This document shows positions 18,598 through 27,961 of a stretch of DNA of 64,000 nucleotides, in pieces. The stretch is taken from the NCBI GenBank assembly GCA_963817465.1, contig CAWFOP010000017.1, positions 1-64,000 on the forward strand, read 5' to 3'. Position numbers and translations under genes: made by a program. Origin of the DNA: CAMPKL01 sp963817465. GTDB lineage: Bacteria > Acidobacteriota > Terriglobia > Bryobacterales > UBA6623. Each line of letters begins with the position of its first letter. Positions within the stretch are counted from its first letter, which is position 1. The notes under the pieces were generated by a model. It was not told where the DNA came from. It saw nothing but the letters and a program-made list of their open reading frames with translations, and did no database searches.

Positions 18598-19747
18598 TGA
18601 TGCGTCCCCGCGAGTAGGCGTAGCGCGCCGTGAGTTGATGGGAGTCGGTCAGGCGGTGGTCGAGCTTGTAGGAAAACTCGGTTTCCGCCGACGAGCTGGG
18701 GAACAGGCCCGGCGCGACCGAAGCGACGGGAGAGTTCGCGAAGCCCGGCGAAGCCAAGGCGCGATTGAGCGAGTCGGCGGCGTCGGCCGGGACGTCGGAC
18801 CATTCCTCCCCGGATTCCCAAACCTGTTCGAGCGCCATGCCGAAGAAAGTGCGGTTGTGCTCGATCGGGCCGAGCAGGGAAGTCCCCGGCTGGTATTTGC
18901 GATAGCGCGGCCGCTGCGCGACGCCGACTTCCGAGTCGCGAGCATTGAAGCGCTCGTTCTGCATGAAATAGGTGAAGTCGCCGTGCCAGATGTTTTGCCC
19001 CGAGCGCGTGACGACATTCACCGACCCGCCCGACGCTCCGCCGTTCTCGGCCGTGATCGCGGCCCCGGAGACGCGAAACTCCTGCACCATCTCGACGCCG
19101 ATCGCGACGCGGTTGCCGCCCATCGCCTCGTCGCGGTTGTCGACGCCGTCGATCGAGAGGCTGTTGTTGCGCCCGCGCATGCCGCCGAACGCAAATCCGC
19201 TGTCGCCCCGCGCGTTGCGCAGGCCGACCAGCGAACGCTGCGAGTTCGAACCGGCCGATTGGGCGACTCCGGGCGCAACCAGAACGAAGGTCAGATAATT
19301 GCGATTCGACGGGCCCTCTTCGATGCGCTCGGAGCCGAGCGAGACGCCGGCCGAGGCGGATTGGGCGTCGACCGAGGCCGCCGACGCGGTGACGTTGACG
19401 ACTTCCGACACGGCGGCGGGCTCGAGCACGACGGTCTGTTCAATCGCGCGGCCCAGGCTGACGGCGACGTCGCCGACGCGCACCGGACGAAAGCCGTCCA
19501 CCTCGACATGCAGCGCATAGTCGCCGCTCGGCAGGTTTTGCAGCAGCGCCACGCCGTTTGCGCCGGTCTCCGCCGTTCGGGAGACGCCGGCGTCGGCCCT
19601 CTCGAGCGAGAGCTGAGCGCCGGGGACGGCGGCGCCGCTGGGATCGAGGACAAGCACGCGCAACGCGCCGCCGGTGCGGGACGATTGAGCGCCGGCCGCG
19701 AGGACGAATGCGAAGAATAGAACCAGAACCCGCCGCATCAAATCCAT
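18164..19747 (-). CDS. Oar-like TonB-dependent receptor, N-terminal part (frameshifted)
   Basis: Outer-membrane receptor of the acidobacterial Oar type: signal peptide (MDLMRRVLVLFFAFVLAAGAQ), a carboxypeptidase-regulatory-like beta-sandwich (LRVLVLDPSGAAVPGAQLSLER), then a plug domain (NRNYLTFVLVAPGV, LSIDGVDNRDEAMGGNR, GGASGGSVNVVTRSG) and first barrel strands. The reading continues correctly to FVNDLRFQASAR; then one base is missing or extra in the GCGCGCG run at about 18451-18457 and the frame moves to the downstream open frame. Joined, the receptor would span 16969-19747, about 925 residues. Probable role: import or binding of large glycans or peptides. ATG at 19747 is chosen because it opens the signal peptide. 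Confidence 0.82.
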   Translation of the reverse strand: MDLMRRVLVLFFAFVLAAGAQSSRTGGALRVLVLDPSGAAVPGAQLSLERADAGVSRTAETGANGVALLQNLPSGDYALHVEVDGFRPVRVGDVAVSLGRAIEQTVVLEPAAVSEVVNVTASAASVDAQSASAGVSLGSERIEEGPSNRNYLTFVLVAPGVAQSAGSNSQRSLVGLRNARGDSGFAFGGMRGRNNSLSIDGVDNRDEAMGGNRVAIGVEMVQEFRVSGAAITAENGGASGGSVNVVTRSGQNIWHGDFTYFMQNERFNARDSEVGVAQRPRYRKYQPGTSLLGPIEHNRTFFGMALEQVWESGEEWSDVPADAADSLNRALASPGFANSPVASVAPGLFPSSSAETEFSYKLDHRLTDSHQLTARYAYSRGRISDEVHGLDNFADRSARGSSRTLDQSFVVGLTSVGGPSFVNDLRFQASARDVRLRPEFRRPALFHPRGHRHRPRLHARFGSQRRPLGDRRQRQRHSRVEPNQLRRPLAPRPISISIRRPLRRHFSVSHPGSFQRGPAGRLHPNFR

Positions 19748-19811
19748 CTTCGCAGAGCGGGCGAAGCCGCTCTTGCGTATTCGCCGTTTGTTCGCTATCC
19801 TCGCTACTGCG

Positions 19812-20153
19812 ATGGGCAAGTTGTGCGAAGTTTCGTTTCGAGACGCGCGGGGGCTGCGGCATACCGTGGAGGTAAGCGCCGACTCGCTCTATGAGGCTGC
19901 GGCGCTGGCGCTCAAGTCGTTTCGCGGATCGGGCTTCGCCGGCGAGCTGCACCCGGGCGGCGCGACCGAGCTTGCCGTGAGCGTCCGCTCGGAAGCCGAG
20001 AGCCATCAGGTGTGCGTGAGACAAGTGGAGACGTGGGTTTACGGGGCGGGGAAGACGCCGCGCGAACAAGCGCTGAAGACGCGCCTCCGCGAACAGTTGG
20101 GTCCGGCGCGCGAGCAAGCCGCCGCGCGGCGGGTGAAGCGCGCGGTAAGATAG
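19812..20153 (+). CDS. Hypothetical protein (113 aa)
   Basis: Small soluble protein beginning MGKLCEVSFRDARGLRHTVEVSADSLYEA. An N-terminal alpha/beta domain is followed by a basic, Arg-rich helical tail (EQALKTRLREQL...ARRVKRAVR) that could bind nucleic acid. No family is recognised. It is 7 bp upstream of the HDAC-like gene and divergent from the Oar receptor, so it probably leads that two-gene operon. Confidence 0.6.
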   Translation: MGKLCEVSFRDARGLRHTVEVSADSLYEAAALALKSFRGSGFAGELHPGGATELAVSVRSEAESHQVCVRQVETWVYGAGKTPREQALKTRLREQLGPAREQAAARRVKRAVR

Positions 20154-20160
20154 CCGCGCT

Positions 20161-21099
<939 letters not shown>

Positions 21100-21103
<4 letters not shown>

Positions 21104-22413
21104 GGTTTGCCGAGCAGCTCGAGCGCGGCGGCGGTCATCGCTCTTATGCCCGTGCGGACGGATTCGCGCGGCTCGGGCCAATAGACCGGCGAATGCAGCG
21201 ACGGCAGCGGCGGGCCGCCATGTTGCGCCGCCTCGAAGCGCTCGGGGTCGATCGTTCCCAACCAAAACATGAAGATCGGGATCTTATCGTCAGTGCGTCC
21301 GTAGCGCGCGAAGTCTTCGCCGCCCATCGAAGGGTCGACTTGCTTCACGTTGTCGTCGCCCAAGACCTTCTTCCAGACCGGCGCCAGGCGTTTGGCGAGC
21401 CCGGGGTCGTTGTAGGTCGCGGGCGTGTATTCTTCCGTGGCCAGCGTCACGCTGGGGAGCAGGTCTTCGGGGACGCCGAGCGCTCGCGCCGTGTTGACGG
21501 AGATGCGCTTGATGGAGTCGAGCACCATCTTGCGCGTCTCATCCTTGTAGCTGCGCACGGTGAGCTGCAGCTTCACTTCTTCTCCGATCACGTTGTGCTT
21601 GGTGCCGCCGTGAATCGATCCCACGGTGACCACCGCCGAATCCAGAGGATTCACTTCACGGCTGACGATCGTTTGCAGGGCGACGACGATCTGCGCCGCG
21701 ACGACGACCGGGTCCTTCGTCAAGTGCGGGTAAGCGCCGTGACCGCCGACGCCGTGCACCACGATGTCGACCGAATCGACGTTCGCCAGGGCGAAGCCGG
21801 GGGTATAGCCGATCGTGCCCGTTTCGAGACCCGGGTTCGAGTGCAGCGCAATCACGTAATCGGGCTTGGGGAAACGCTCGAATAGGCCGTCCGCGAGCAT
21901 CAAGCGAGCGCCGGCGCCGCGCTCTTCGGCGGGCTGGCCGATCATGACCAGCGTGCCGGACCATTCGCCCTTGGAGGCGGCCAAGGTTTGCGCCGTCCCG
22001 ACGAACGACGTCATATGGATGTCGTGCGCGCAGGCGTGCATGACGCCGACGTCAGCGCCTTGGTCGTCTTTGGTGCGGACATCGCTGGCGTACGGGCGTC
22101 CGGTCTTCTCGACTACGGGCAAGCCGTCGAGGTCGGTCCGGATCATGACCGTCGGACCGGCGCCATTACGCAGCACGGCGACGAAGCCGTGGCCGCCGAT
22201 GTCGGGCGTCACCTCGAAACCGAGCGGCTCTAACTCGCCGATCAGCTTCTTGGCGGTGTTTTCCTCGTAAAAGGAAAGCTCAGGATGGGTGTGGAGGTAC
22301 TTGTAAAGCTCGACCAATGAATCGAGCCGGCCGTCCGCGACAGGGTCGAGAGCGGCGCCGAATACGAATAAGGGTGTGGCGCACAGCGCGACCAGCAGGA
22401 ACGAGAGGCGCAT
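21100..22413 (-). CDS. M20D-family amidohydrolase (hippurate/IAA-amino-acid hydrolase type), secreted
   Basis: Metal-dependent aminoacylase of 437 residues with a signal peptide (MRLSFLLVALCATPLFVFGA). Motifs: HTHPELSFYEENTA at the N-terminus, MHACAHDIHM (Cys, His metal ligands; the usual G of MHACGHD is A), GQPAEERGAGARLM (Glu pair), HGVGGHGAYPHLTKDP lid region and PSMGGEDFA near the C-terminus. It hydrolyses N-acyl amino acids or small peptides in family members. Its export suggests periplasmic scavenging. Confidence 0.9.
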
Positions 22414-22472
22414 CGACCTGGAGTCTAGCAGCCCATGCAGGCCGCCGGACTCCAGGTTGTATGGCGGTGTGT

Positions 22473-22658
22473 TTAGGACGCGGCGAGACTGACGACCGAA
22501 CCCATGCGGCTGAAGATGATGCTGAGGCTGTCAGAGATCGGAGGCAGCAGCGCGCCGGCGGCGACGGCGATGAAGCCGGCCAACAGAGCGTACTCAACCA
22601 TGTCCTGTCCGCGCTCGTCGTTGATGAGGCGAATAATCGCCAGCTTAACTTGTTTCAT
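22473..22658 (-). CDS. Flp/Fap-family type IVb pilin
   Basis: A 61-residue pilin subunit. The short basic leader is followed by DERGQDMVEYALLAGFIAVAAGALLP, the conserved Flp N-terminus with the Glu-Tyr pair of the hydrophobic helix; a prepilin peptidase would cleave before it. No Tad secretion genes (ATPase, secretin, peptidase) lie in the window, so this is an orphan pilin gene here. It is preceded by a structured leader of about 225 nt. Confidence 0.88.
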   Translation of the reverse strand: MKQVKLAIIRLINDERGQDMVEYALLAGFIAVAAGALLPPISDSLSIIFSRMGSVVSLAAS

Positions 22659-22738
22659 GTGTGTTTTCTCCCGAAGATACTTCCTCTAAATCCGGAACCC
22701 CTCGGCTCCTTGAACCGAGCATGCCCCGGGTGTTGGCT

Positions 22739-22815
22739 GACGGTCCATAGCTTCGCGGTACCGATTCGCAGGCATGACCGTCGTACCGCTGAGCCGCCGA
22801 CCGAGCGACGGCGGC
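22739..22815 (-). ncRNA. Structured mRNA leader of the Flp pilin with interleaved (pseudoknot-type) stems
   Basis: Two perfect 7-bp pairings are interleaved: GACGGTC (22739-22745) pairs with GACCGTC (22776-22782), and GCGGTAC (22755-22761) pairs with GTACCGC (22783-22789). The second partners are directly adjacent. The stems either form an H-type pseudoknot or are mutually exclusive hairpins. A third perfect 7-bp hairpin, GCCGCCG/CGGCGGC, lies at 22793-22815. In the mRNA this block is ~80 nt before the pilin start codon. No conserved GEMM (c-di-GMP) core could be matched, so it is a candidate new cis-regulatory RNA. Confidence 0.5.
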
Positions 22816-22892
22816 GGGACCTCCGATACATTTCTCGGGCGTTGCTCCGGCCGCTCGCGAGCGGCGGGCCGCCTATGTCCGTTTGCAGCACG

Positions 22893-22921
22893 GATCTAAC
22901 TGAAAACAAGCAGCTTGTCTA
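22893..22921 (-). promoter_or_regulatory. Possible promoter of the Flp pilin leader
   Basis: On the minus strand TAGACA (5/6 to -35) is followed by a 17-nt spacer and TAGATC as a weak -10. Transcription would begin near 22886, giving a leader of about 225 nt that contains the stems at 22739-22815. The -10 match is poor, so this is tentative. Confidence 0.3.
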
Positions 22922-23046
22922 GGTTGTCGGGCGGGCGATGCGAGCGCGTCGCGTTCGACTTTCCAGTACAACGAAGGTACTAGCGGCCGACGGCTCTGAT
23001 TCGACGGCGCCGGCCGCCTGGCGACCGGTCTTCAGCGTTGGGCCGA

Positions 23047-24318
23047 CTATCGAGGGGCCCGGTGCATGTCGAAGAACTCGATGTAGCGGCCCCAATCGTA
23101 CGACGTGATGTCGTGCTTGCCGGCGCGAATGTGATACGCCACGTCGCTCATCGTCGCTTCGCCCGGCGGCGGCTCTTCGGTAACTTTCAGCGGCCGCTTG
23201 CCGAGCAGCTTGAAGACCGGGCCGGCTTCGATCAACGAAAGGAATTCGCCGTGCGGATCGGACCACAGGTCTTCGGTCGCGCTGGCGACATAGAGCGGCC
23301 GCGGCGCGACCAACGCAAGCAGCATGTGTTGATCCACGGGTAACTCGTTTTCGTTGTTGTTGTAGCCGACGAAGGCGTCGTTGAACCAATGCGGAAAGCT
23401 CGTGTTGATGCGGTTCACCGTCTCGCCGATGCGGCGACGGCTGAGCGCCGCGCCGCCGCAGCCGGAGTCGTTCGAGATGACCAGGGCGAAACGTTCGTCA
23501 GTCGCGCCCGCCCATAGCGACGTCTTGCCGAGCCGCGAGTGCCCGATGACGGCGACCTGCGAGCCGTCGACATCCGAGTCGGTCTCGAGATAGTCAAGCG
23601 CCCGGCTGAGCCCCCACGACCAGGCGCCGATCGAGCTGAAATTCCCATCTTGGTGCTCGGGGAAGAGGGCGTGGATGCCGTTCTTGAAGCCGTCGTCGAA
23701 GTCCGGGTCGATATCGCCATAGTAAATGGTGGCCACGCCGTAGCCGGCCGAGACGATCTGCTCGAGCGGCCAGCGGCTCGCCGCGGCGCCGCGCAACGCC
23801 GGGTCGGCTTTGTTGCCCTCGATGCCCGGCCGGTCGCGCACCCAGGAATCTGTGATGCGGATCGCCGGGTCGGCGTCGACCGTATAGTTGCCTTGAAAGT
23901 TGAGCCCCACGAACGCGGGGACCGGGCCGTCGGCGTCGGCGGGCGTGTAGAGCAGCAGGTCCATGCTCAGCGTCTTCGAGTTGCGCGTGAACGAGATGCG
24001 CACCTGCTTGCGATGCGCCTTGCCGCCGAGCGCGTCGGTCGACTCCTCGAAGACGTCGTAGGTAGGCTCGAGCTCGATGTCGGGCGTCACGCCGTAGACG
24101 TTCTCGCGGAAGAGCCGCAGAATCTCGGGCCGCCGTTCCTCGCGCCACATAGCCGCCGAGTCGACCTTGCGCCCATCGCGCATGACGAGCGGGTCCGGCA
24201 GCGTGTAGGCGGGAATTTTTGATTCGTCGTAGTTCGCCTCGTTCGGCCCCTGGGCCAAAACAGACGAGGCGGCGATCAGCGCGAAGCAAATCGAGCGAAT
24301 GAGCATAGCGGAGGTCAT
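23047..24318 (-). CDS. CE15 glucuronoyl esterase-like carbohydrate esterase, secreted
   Basis: Alpha/beta-hydrolase of carbohydrate esterase family 15 (423 aa). The signal peptide ends about SSVLAQ. The family signature is the nucleophile motif GHSRLGKTSLWAGATDERF followed by SNDSGCGGAALSRR with its conserved disulfide-type Cys; later regions LLALVAPRPLYVASATEDLWSD and the His near GKHDITSYDW supply the acid and base. CE15 enzymes cleave esters between glucuronic acid of xylan and lignin alcohols. The start at 24318 is preceded by GGAGGG at good distance; longer open frame upstream is antisense to hicA. Confidence 0.88.
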   Translation of the reverse strand: MTSAMLIRSICFALIAASSVLAQGPNEANYDESKIPAYTLPDPLVMRDGRKVDSAAMWREERRPEILRLFRENVYGVTPDIELEPTYDVFEESTDALGGKAHRKQVRISFTRNSKTLSMDLLLYTPADADGPVPAFVGLNFQGNYTVDADPAIRITDSWVRDRPGIEGNKADPALRGAAASRWPLEQIVSAGYGVATIYYGDIDPDFDDGFKNGIHALFPEHQDGNFSSIGAWSWGLSRALDYLETDSDVDGSQVAVIGHSRLGKTSLWAGATDERFALVISNDSGCGGAALSRRRIGETVNRINTSFPHWFNDAFVGYNNNENELPVDQHMLLALVAPRPLYVASATEDLWSDPHGEFLSLIEAGPVFKLLGKRPLKVTEEPPPGEATMSDVAYHIRAGKHDITSYDWGRYIEFFDMHRAPR

Positions 24319-24332
24319 TCTAACGCCCTCCA

Positions 24333-24363
24333 TGGACAATCTGTGTCGTACACTTATATACGA
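24333..24363 (+). promoter_or_regulatory. hicAB promoter and likely HicB operator
   Basis: TGGACA (24333-24338) and TATATA (24355-24360) are separated by 16 nt, a good sigma70-type promoter. An inverted repeat TCGTA (24346-24350) / TACGA (24359-24363) overlaps the -10 box and would let HicB repress its own operon. The expected transcription start falls at about 24367, right at the GTG of hicA, suggesting a leaderless message. Confidence 0.5.
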
Positions 24364-24367
24364 ACAA

Positions 24368-24580
24368 GTGAGGGGCGCTGAGTTTGTGAGGCGGCTTCGG
24401 CGACTGGCCGCCAAGCAAGGCTCGACAACACGGTTCGACGCCGCCAAAGGCAAAGGTAGCCACGGACGCGTGTGGGTCGGAAAAATGTCCACGACGCTGA
24501 AGGACTTGAAGAAAGAGTTGCCGCCGGGTCTATTGCGAAAAATGTGTAATGATCTCGGCGTCGATCCGAAGGGGCTCTGA
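24368..24580 (+). CDS. hicA: HicA-family mRNA interferase toxin
   Basis: Small double-stranded-RNA-binding-fold toxin (70 aa from the GTG at 24368, which matches the usual MKGxEFVRRL start; an ATG at 24332 is also in frame). The sequence VRGAEFVRRLRRLAAKQGSTTRFD...GKGSHGRVWVG contains the catalytic His in GSHG, and the C-terminus (LPPGLLRKMCNDLGVDPKGL) is that of HicA proteins. HicA cleaves mRNA and is neutralised by HicB, encoded 20 bp downstream. Confidence 0.88.
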   Translation: MRGAEFVRRLRRLAAKQGSTTRFDAAKGKGSHGRVWVGKMSTTLKDLKKELPPGLLRKMCNDLGVDPKGL

Positions 24581-24599
24581 GGTTCATCGAGGCAGCAAA

Positions 24600-25034
24600 A
24601 TGAAGACGTTGAGTTACCCGGCCACATTCGAAACCGACGAGACCGGGGCGATCGTCGTCAGCTTCCCTGATCTCAAAGGCGCCAATACCAGCGGCGCTGA
24701 CGAAGTCGAGGCTCTCGAAGAAGCGACCGATTGTCTGGGCAGCGCTCTAGCCTTCCTAATCGCCGACAAGGCGGACATTCCCGCCGCATCGCGAGCGAAG
24801 GCGGGTCAACGAAAGATTCCTGTCCCGCTGTGGATTGCCGGGAAGCTGGCGCTTTATCGCGCGATGCGAGAGCAAGGCGTCAACAATAGTCAGCTCGCGC
24901 GCCGCCTGGGATTAACGGAAACGGTCGTGCGTCGGATGCTTGATCCGGATCACGACACGAAGTCGGAAAAGATCCAAGCGGCCCTGGCTGCACTCGGCAA
25001 GCGCGTTGTTGTGGCCGTCGAAGACGCAGCCTAG
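24600..25034 (+). CDS. hicB: HicB-family antitoxin with C-terminal HTH
   Basis: Antitoxin of 144 residues. The N-terminal partial RNase-H-like domain has the family pattern (LSYPATFETDETGAIVVSFPDLKGANTSGADEVEALEEATDCL); the C-terminal half is a helix-turn-helix (LYRAMREQGVNNSQLARRLGLTETVVRRML) for binding the hicAB operator. It follows hicA by 20 bp with a GAGG ribosome site. Its stop codon overlaps the convergent antiporter stop. Confidence 0.9.
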   Translation: MKTLSYPATFETDETGAIVVSFPDLKGANTSGADEVEALEEATDCLGSALAFLIADKADIPAASRAKAGQRKIPVPLWIAGKLALYRAMREQGVNNSQLARRLGLTETVVRRMLDPDHDTKSEKIQAALAALGKRVVVAVEDAA

Positions 25035-26608
25035 TGCGGGCCGATGCCGGTTAGCTTGTCGAGGTCCTTGTCGGCCTCGGCGATCAGCTTCTCGGCGGTG
25101 TGGTGAGAGATCAGCCCGTCGGAGACCGCGCGCTGCACGGCGGTCTTTTCAGCTTGCAGCAGGCGCGCGCGAGCGAGCCGCTCTTCGCCTTCGGCCCAGT
25201 CGCGGTGCTCGTCGTGCAATTGGCGGACATCGCCTTCGGCTTTTTCAAGATCCCCGCGCAAGTCGTCGCGTAGCCGTTCATAGGTGACATTCGAGATGAC
25301 GTGATCGTCATGCAGGTCTTCGAGCTCGTCGAGGCCGGCGCTGATCGCCATCTGGCGCACCCGGGCGCGGTCCAGCTCGTTCTCGCCGCCCATCTCGACG
25401 CCGAGCTTTCTCATCAACGGCGGGATCGTCAGGCCCTGCACGACGATCGAGAACGCGACCACGCCGAACGTCATCGCCAGCACCATGCCGCGATCCGGGA
25501 AATCGCCGGCCAAGCTCAGCGCCAAGGCAAGCGAAACGCCGCCGTGAATGCCGCCCCAGAACATCACGTGGCGCCACTTCATTGGAATCGGCTCGGCCAT
25601 GCGCGAGGCGATCGGCGCCAACGGGTAGACCGCCAGCGCCCGCCCGGCGAGGACCGCCAGAATCGCCAGACCGATCGGCTCCCAGTAGCGCGCCAAATCC
25701 ATCACATGAACTTCGATCCCGATCAGTAAGAAAATAAGCGAGTTGATGACGAATCCGATGTACTCCCAGAACGACCAAAGCGCCACCCGCGTACGCGAGC
25801 TCATGCCGATCTCGGCGCCGAAGTTGCCGATCATCAGCCCGGCGGCAACCGTCGCGATGACGCCGGAAAGGTGAAAATGCTCCGCCAGCAAGAACGATCC
25901 GTAGGCGAGGATCGTCGTGAGAGTGATTTCGATCTGCGGGTCGTCGATGCGCTCGGTGACGCGGCTGCTGATATAGCCGAGCCCAATGCCGATTGCGGCT
26001 CCTCCGAGGGACACGACGAAAAATTGGATGACGCCGGAGGTGATGCTGAAGTCGCCCGTCGCCGCACCGGCGAGCAGGATCTGGAACAGCACGACGGCGG
26101 TCCCGTCGTTGAACAGGCTCTCGCCTTCGACCAACACGGCCAGCCGCTTCGAGACGCCGAGCTCGCGAAACAAGGCCAGCACGGAAATCGGGTCGGTGGC
26201 CGAGATCAGCGCCCCGAACACGAGCGCCGAGCTGAGCGCCACGCCGGCGATCCAGTGCACCAGGTAGGCGGTCGAAAACGCCGCGATGAGAACGCCCGCC
26301 ACGGCGACCAGCAGGATGGGGCCAAAGTTGGCGACCAAGCGCCGCACATTGATGTTGATGCCGGCCTCGAACAGCAGCCCCGGCAGGAACACCATGAAGA
26401 TGATGTCGGACGTCAGCCACTCCCCGTGGACACTGCCGTCGGTCCCGCCGACGTTTTCGAGGACGGGCAGAAAATCGATCAGGAAGCCGCCGAATACCAG
26501 CGCGATCGTGTACGGGATGCGCAGCCGCCGCGCCGCCATCGCGATCAGCGAAGCCGCGATCAGCAACAGCAGCAGCAGCTCGACGATGCGCGTGGGGTCG
26601 AAAGGCAC
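25031..26608 (-). CDS. CPA1-family Na+(K+)/H+ antiporter
   Basis: Monovalent cation:proton antiporter of 525 residues. About twelve helices include the ion-site motifs ISATDPISVLALF (Asp pair region) and EGESLFNDGTAVVLF. The C-terminal ~120 residues are soluble, charged and helical (LDELEDLHDDHVISNVTYERLRDDL...), a regulatory tail as in NhaP/YjcE-type antiporters. It serves pH and sodium homeostasis in the inner membrane. Convergent with hicB. Confidence 0.92.
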   Translation of the reverse strand: MPFDPTRIVELLLLLLIAASLIAMAARRLRIPYTIALVFGGFLIDFLPVLENVGGTDGSVHGEWLTSDIIFMVFLPGLLFEAGININVRRLVANFGPILLVAVAGVLIAAFSTAYLVHWIAGVALSSALVFGALISATDPISVLALFRELGVSKRLAVLVEGESLFNDGTAVVLFQILLAGAATGDFSITSGVIQFFVVSLGGAAIGIGLGYISSRVTERIDDPQIEITLTTILAYGSFLLAEHFHLSGVIATVAAGLMIGNFGAEIGMSSRTRVALWSFWEYIGFVINSLIFLLIGIEVHVMDLARYWEPIGLAILAVLAGRALAVYPLAPIASRMAEPIPMKWRHVMFWGGIHGGVSLALALSLAGDFPDRGMVLAMTFGVVAFSIVVQGLTIPPLMRKLGVEMGGENELDRARVRQMAISAGLDELEDLHDDHVISNVTYERLRDDLRGDLEKAEGDVRQLHDEHRDWAEGEERLARARLLQAEKTAVQRAVSDGLISHHTAEKLIAEADKDLDKLTGIGPH

Positions 26609-26685
26609 GAGAGGGTCCGCCGGTTCAGCCTAGGCCAATGCCCGATTGTGGCTGCTGTCGAACCCTTCGGGCAAGGTAAGGTCGA

Positions 26686-27897
26686 TCACGCGGAAATGCC
26701 GTAGGCGAGAACCTTGTCTTGATCGCGCAGGATCATGCGGCCGTTCGCAATGACCGGCAGGGTCCATGTGGGGTAGTTGCCGCGCCCGATCTCGAAGCGC
26801 GAAATCTCTTGGTAAGCCTGCGGCGTCGCTTCGGCGAGACCGACCACGCCGTCCTCGCTCAGCAGGTAGAGCAGACCTTCGGCGGAGATCACCTGACCCT
26901 TGCCGACCGCGCGGTCTTTCCAGGCGACCTCGCCCGTATCGAACTTCATCGCCGTGAGGATTTGGCTCGAAAACCCGTACAGATATCCGTCGAGCAGCAC
27001 CGAGCTCGAGTAGTGGTTGCGCATGTCGCGGCTGAAGTAGATCTCCGCGGCCTTGACCCCATCGCCGGTCGGCTCGAGCTGCAGCAGGGCGCAGCCGGTG
27101 CCGTAATCGCTCGACAAAAAAACCTTGTCGCCCGAGACGATCGGCGTCGCCACGTTGGCCGTGCCGTTCGAGACCTTGGAGTACCGCCACAGCAGCTTGC
27201 CGTCCGAGGCGCGCAGGCCGATGCCGGCCTCGCCGGTGAGCAGGACGTATTGCTTCACGCCGCCGACCTGGGCGATCACCGGAGACGAGTAGCCGGGCTC
27301 GTCGCTCTCGGATTTCCAGATCAGCTCGCCGCTGGCCTTGTTCAGAGCGACGATGCCGGCCCCTGAGCCGCCCGGGCTAACGATCACCTTCTCGCCGTCG
27401 ATCAGGGGCGATTCGCTAATGCCCCAACTGATGTTTTGTCCTCTAAAGCGCTGAATAATATCGGCTTGCCAGATCGTTTTCCCCGCGACGACATCGGCGC
27501 ACAGCAACCGGCCCGCGCCCGAAAGCGCGTAGAGTCGCTCGCCGTCGACGGTCGGCGTGCCCCGCGGACCGCTCCCGCGACGGTCGTTGTAGGCGGGTCC
27601 GTTCTCGGCCTCCCAGACCGTGCTGCCGTCCGTCTGATCCAAGGCGATGACGTATTGCTTGCCGTTTTTTTGACCTTGGGTGAACAGCTTCCGCCCGCCC
27701 TCGGAGAAGGATGCGTAGCCCTCGCCCAGGCCCGACGCCTCCCAAACCTTGGGCGGCCCGCCGGCCGGCCATCGCTTGAGCAACCCGGTGGCGGGAGAGA
27801 TGCCGTCGCGGCCGGGGCCGCGCCATTGCGGCCAGTTGGCGCTGAGCGTGGCGCCGCCGAGCAGCGGCAGAGTGGATAAGAGGGTTCGCCGCGTCAT
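26686..27897 (-). CDS. PQQ-like beta-propeller protein, exported
   Basis: Eight-bladed type propeller of 403 residues with repeated WKSESDEPGYSSP / LLWRYSKVSNG / VAWKDRAVGKG tryptophan-docking blades and the NWPQWRGPGRDGIS opening that is common in exported propellers of Planctomycetes and Acidobacteria. The start MTRRTLLSTLPLLGGATLSA at 27897 gives a Tat-like or Sec signal. No dehydrogenase domain is attached, so it is a binding or scaffolding propeller of unknown partner. Confidence 0.85.
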   Translation of the reverse strand: MTRRTLLSTLPLLGGATLSANWPQWRGPGRDGISPATGLLKRWPAGGPPKVWEASGLGEGYASFSEGGRKLFTQGQKNGKQYVIALDQTDGSTVWEAENGPAYNDRRGSGPRGTPTVDGERLYALSGAGRLLCADVVAGKTIWQADIIQRFRGQNISWGISESPLIDGEKVIVSPGGSGAGIVALNKASGELIWKSESDEPGYSSPVIAQVGGVKQYVLLTGEAGIGLRASDGKLLWRYSKVSNGTANVATPIVSGDKVFLSSDYGTGCALLQLEPTGDGVKAAEIYFSRDMRNHYSSSVLLDGYLYGFSSQILTAMKFDTGEVAWKDRAVGKGQVISAEGLLYLLSEDGVVGLAEATPQAYQEISRFEIGRGNYPTWTLPVIANGRMILRDQDKVLAYGISA

Positions 27898-27961
27898 GTT
27901 GGTCAGTATAGACGCGGGTCGGCTGCGTTTCGATTGCAACCGGTTCTAGTTTTGCAAGGCG

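Noticed and set aside
22661..22890. GEMM-type c-di-GMP riboswitch before the Flp pilin
   Set aside because: A partial resemblance (CGCGAAGCTATGG to the GACGCAAAGC core) was checked, but the first half of the aptamer and the second stem do not fit; left as an unassigned structured leader.
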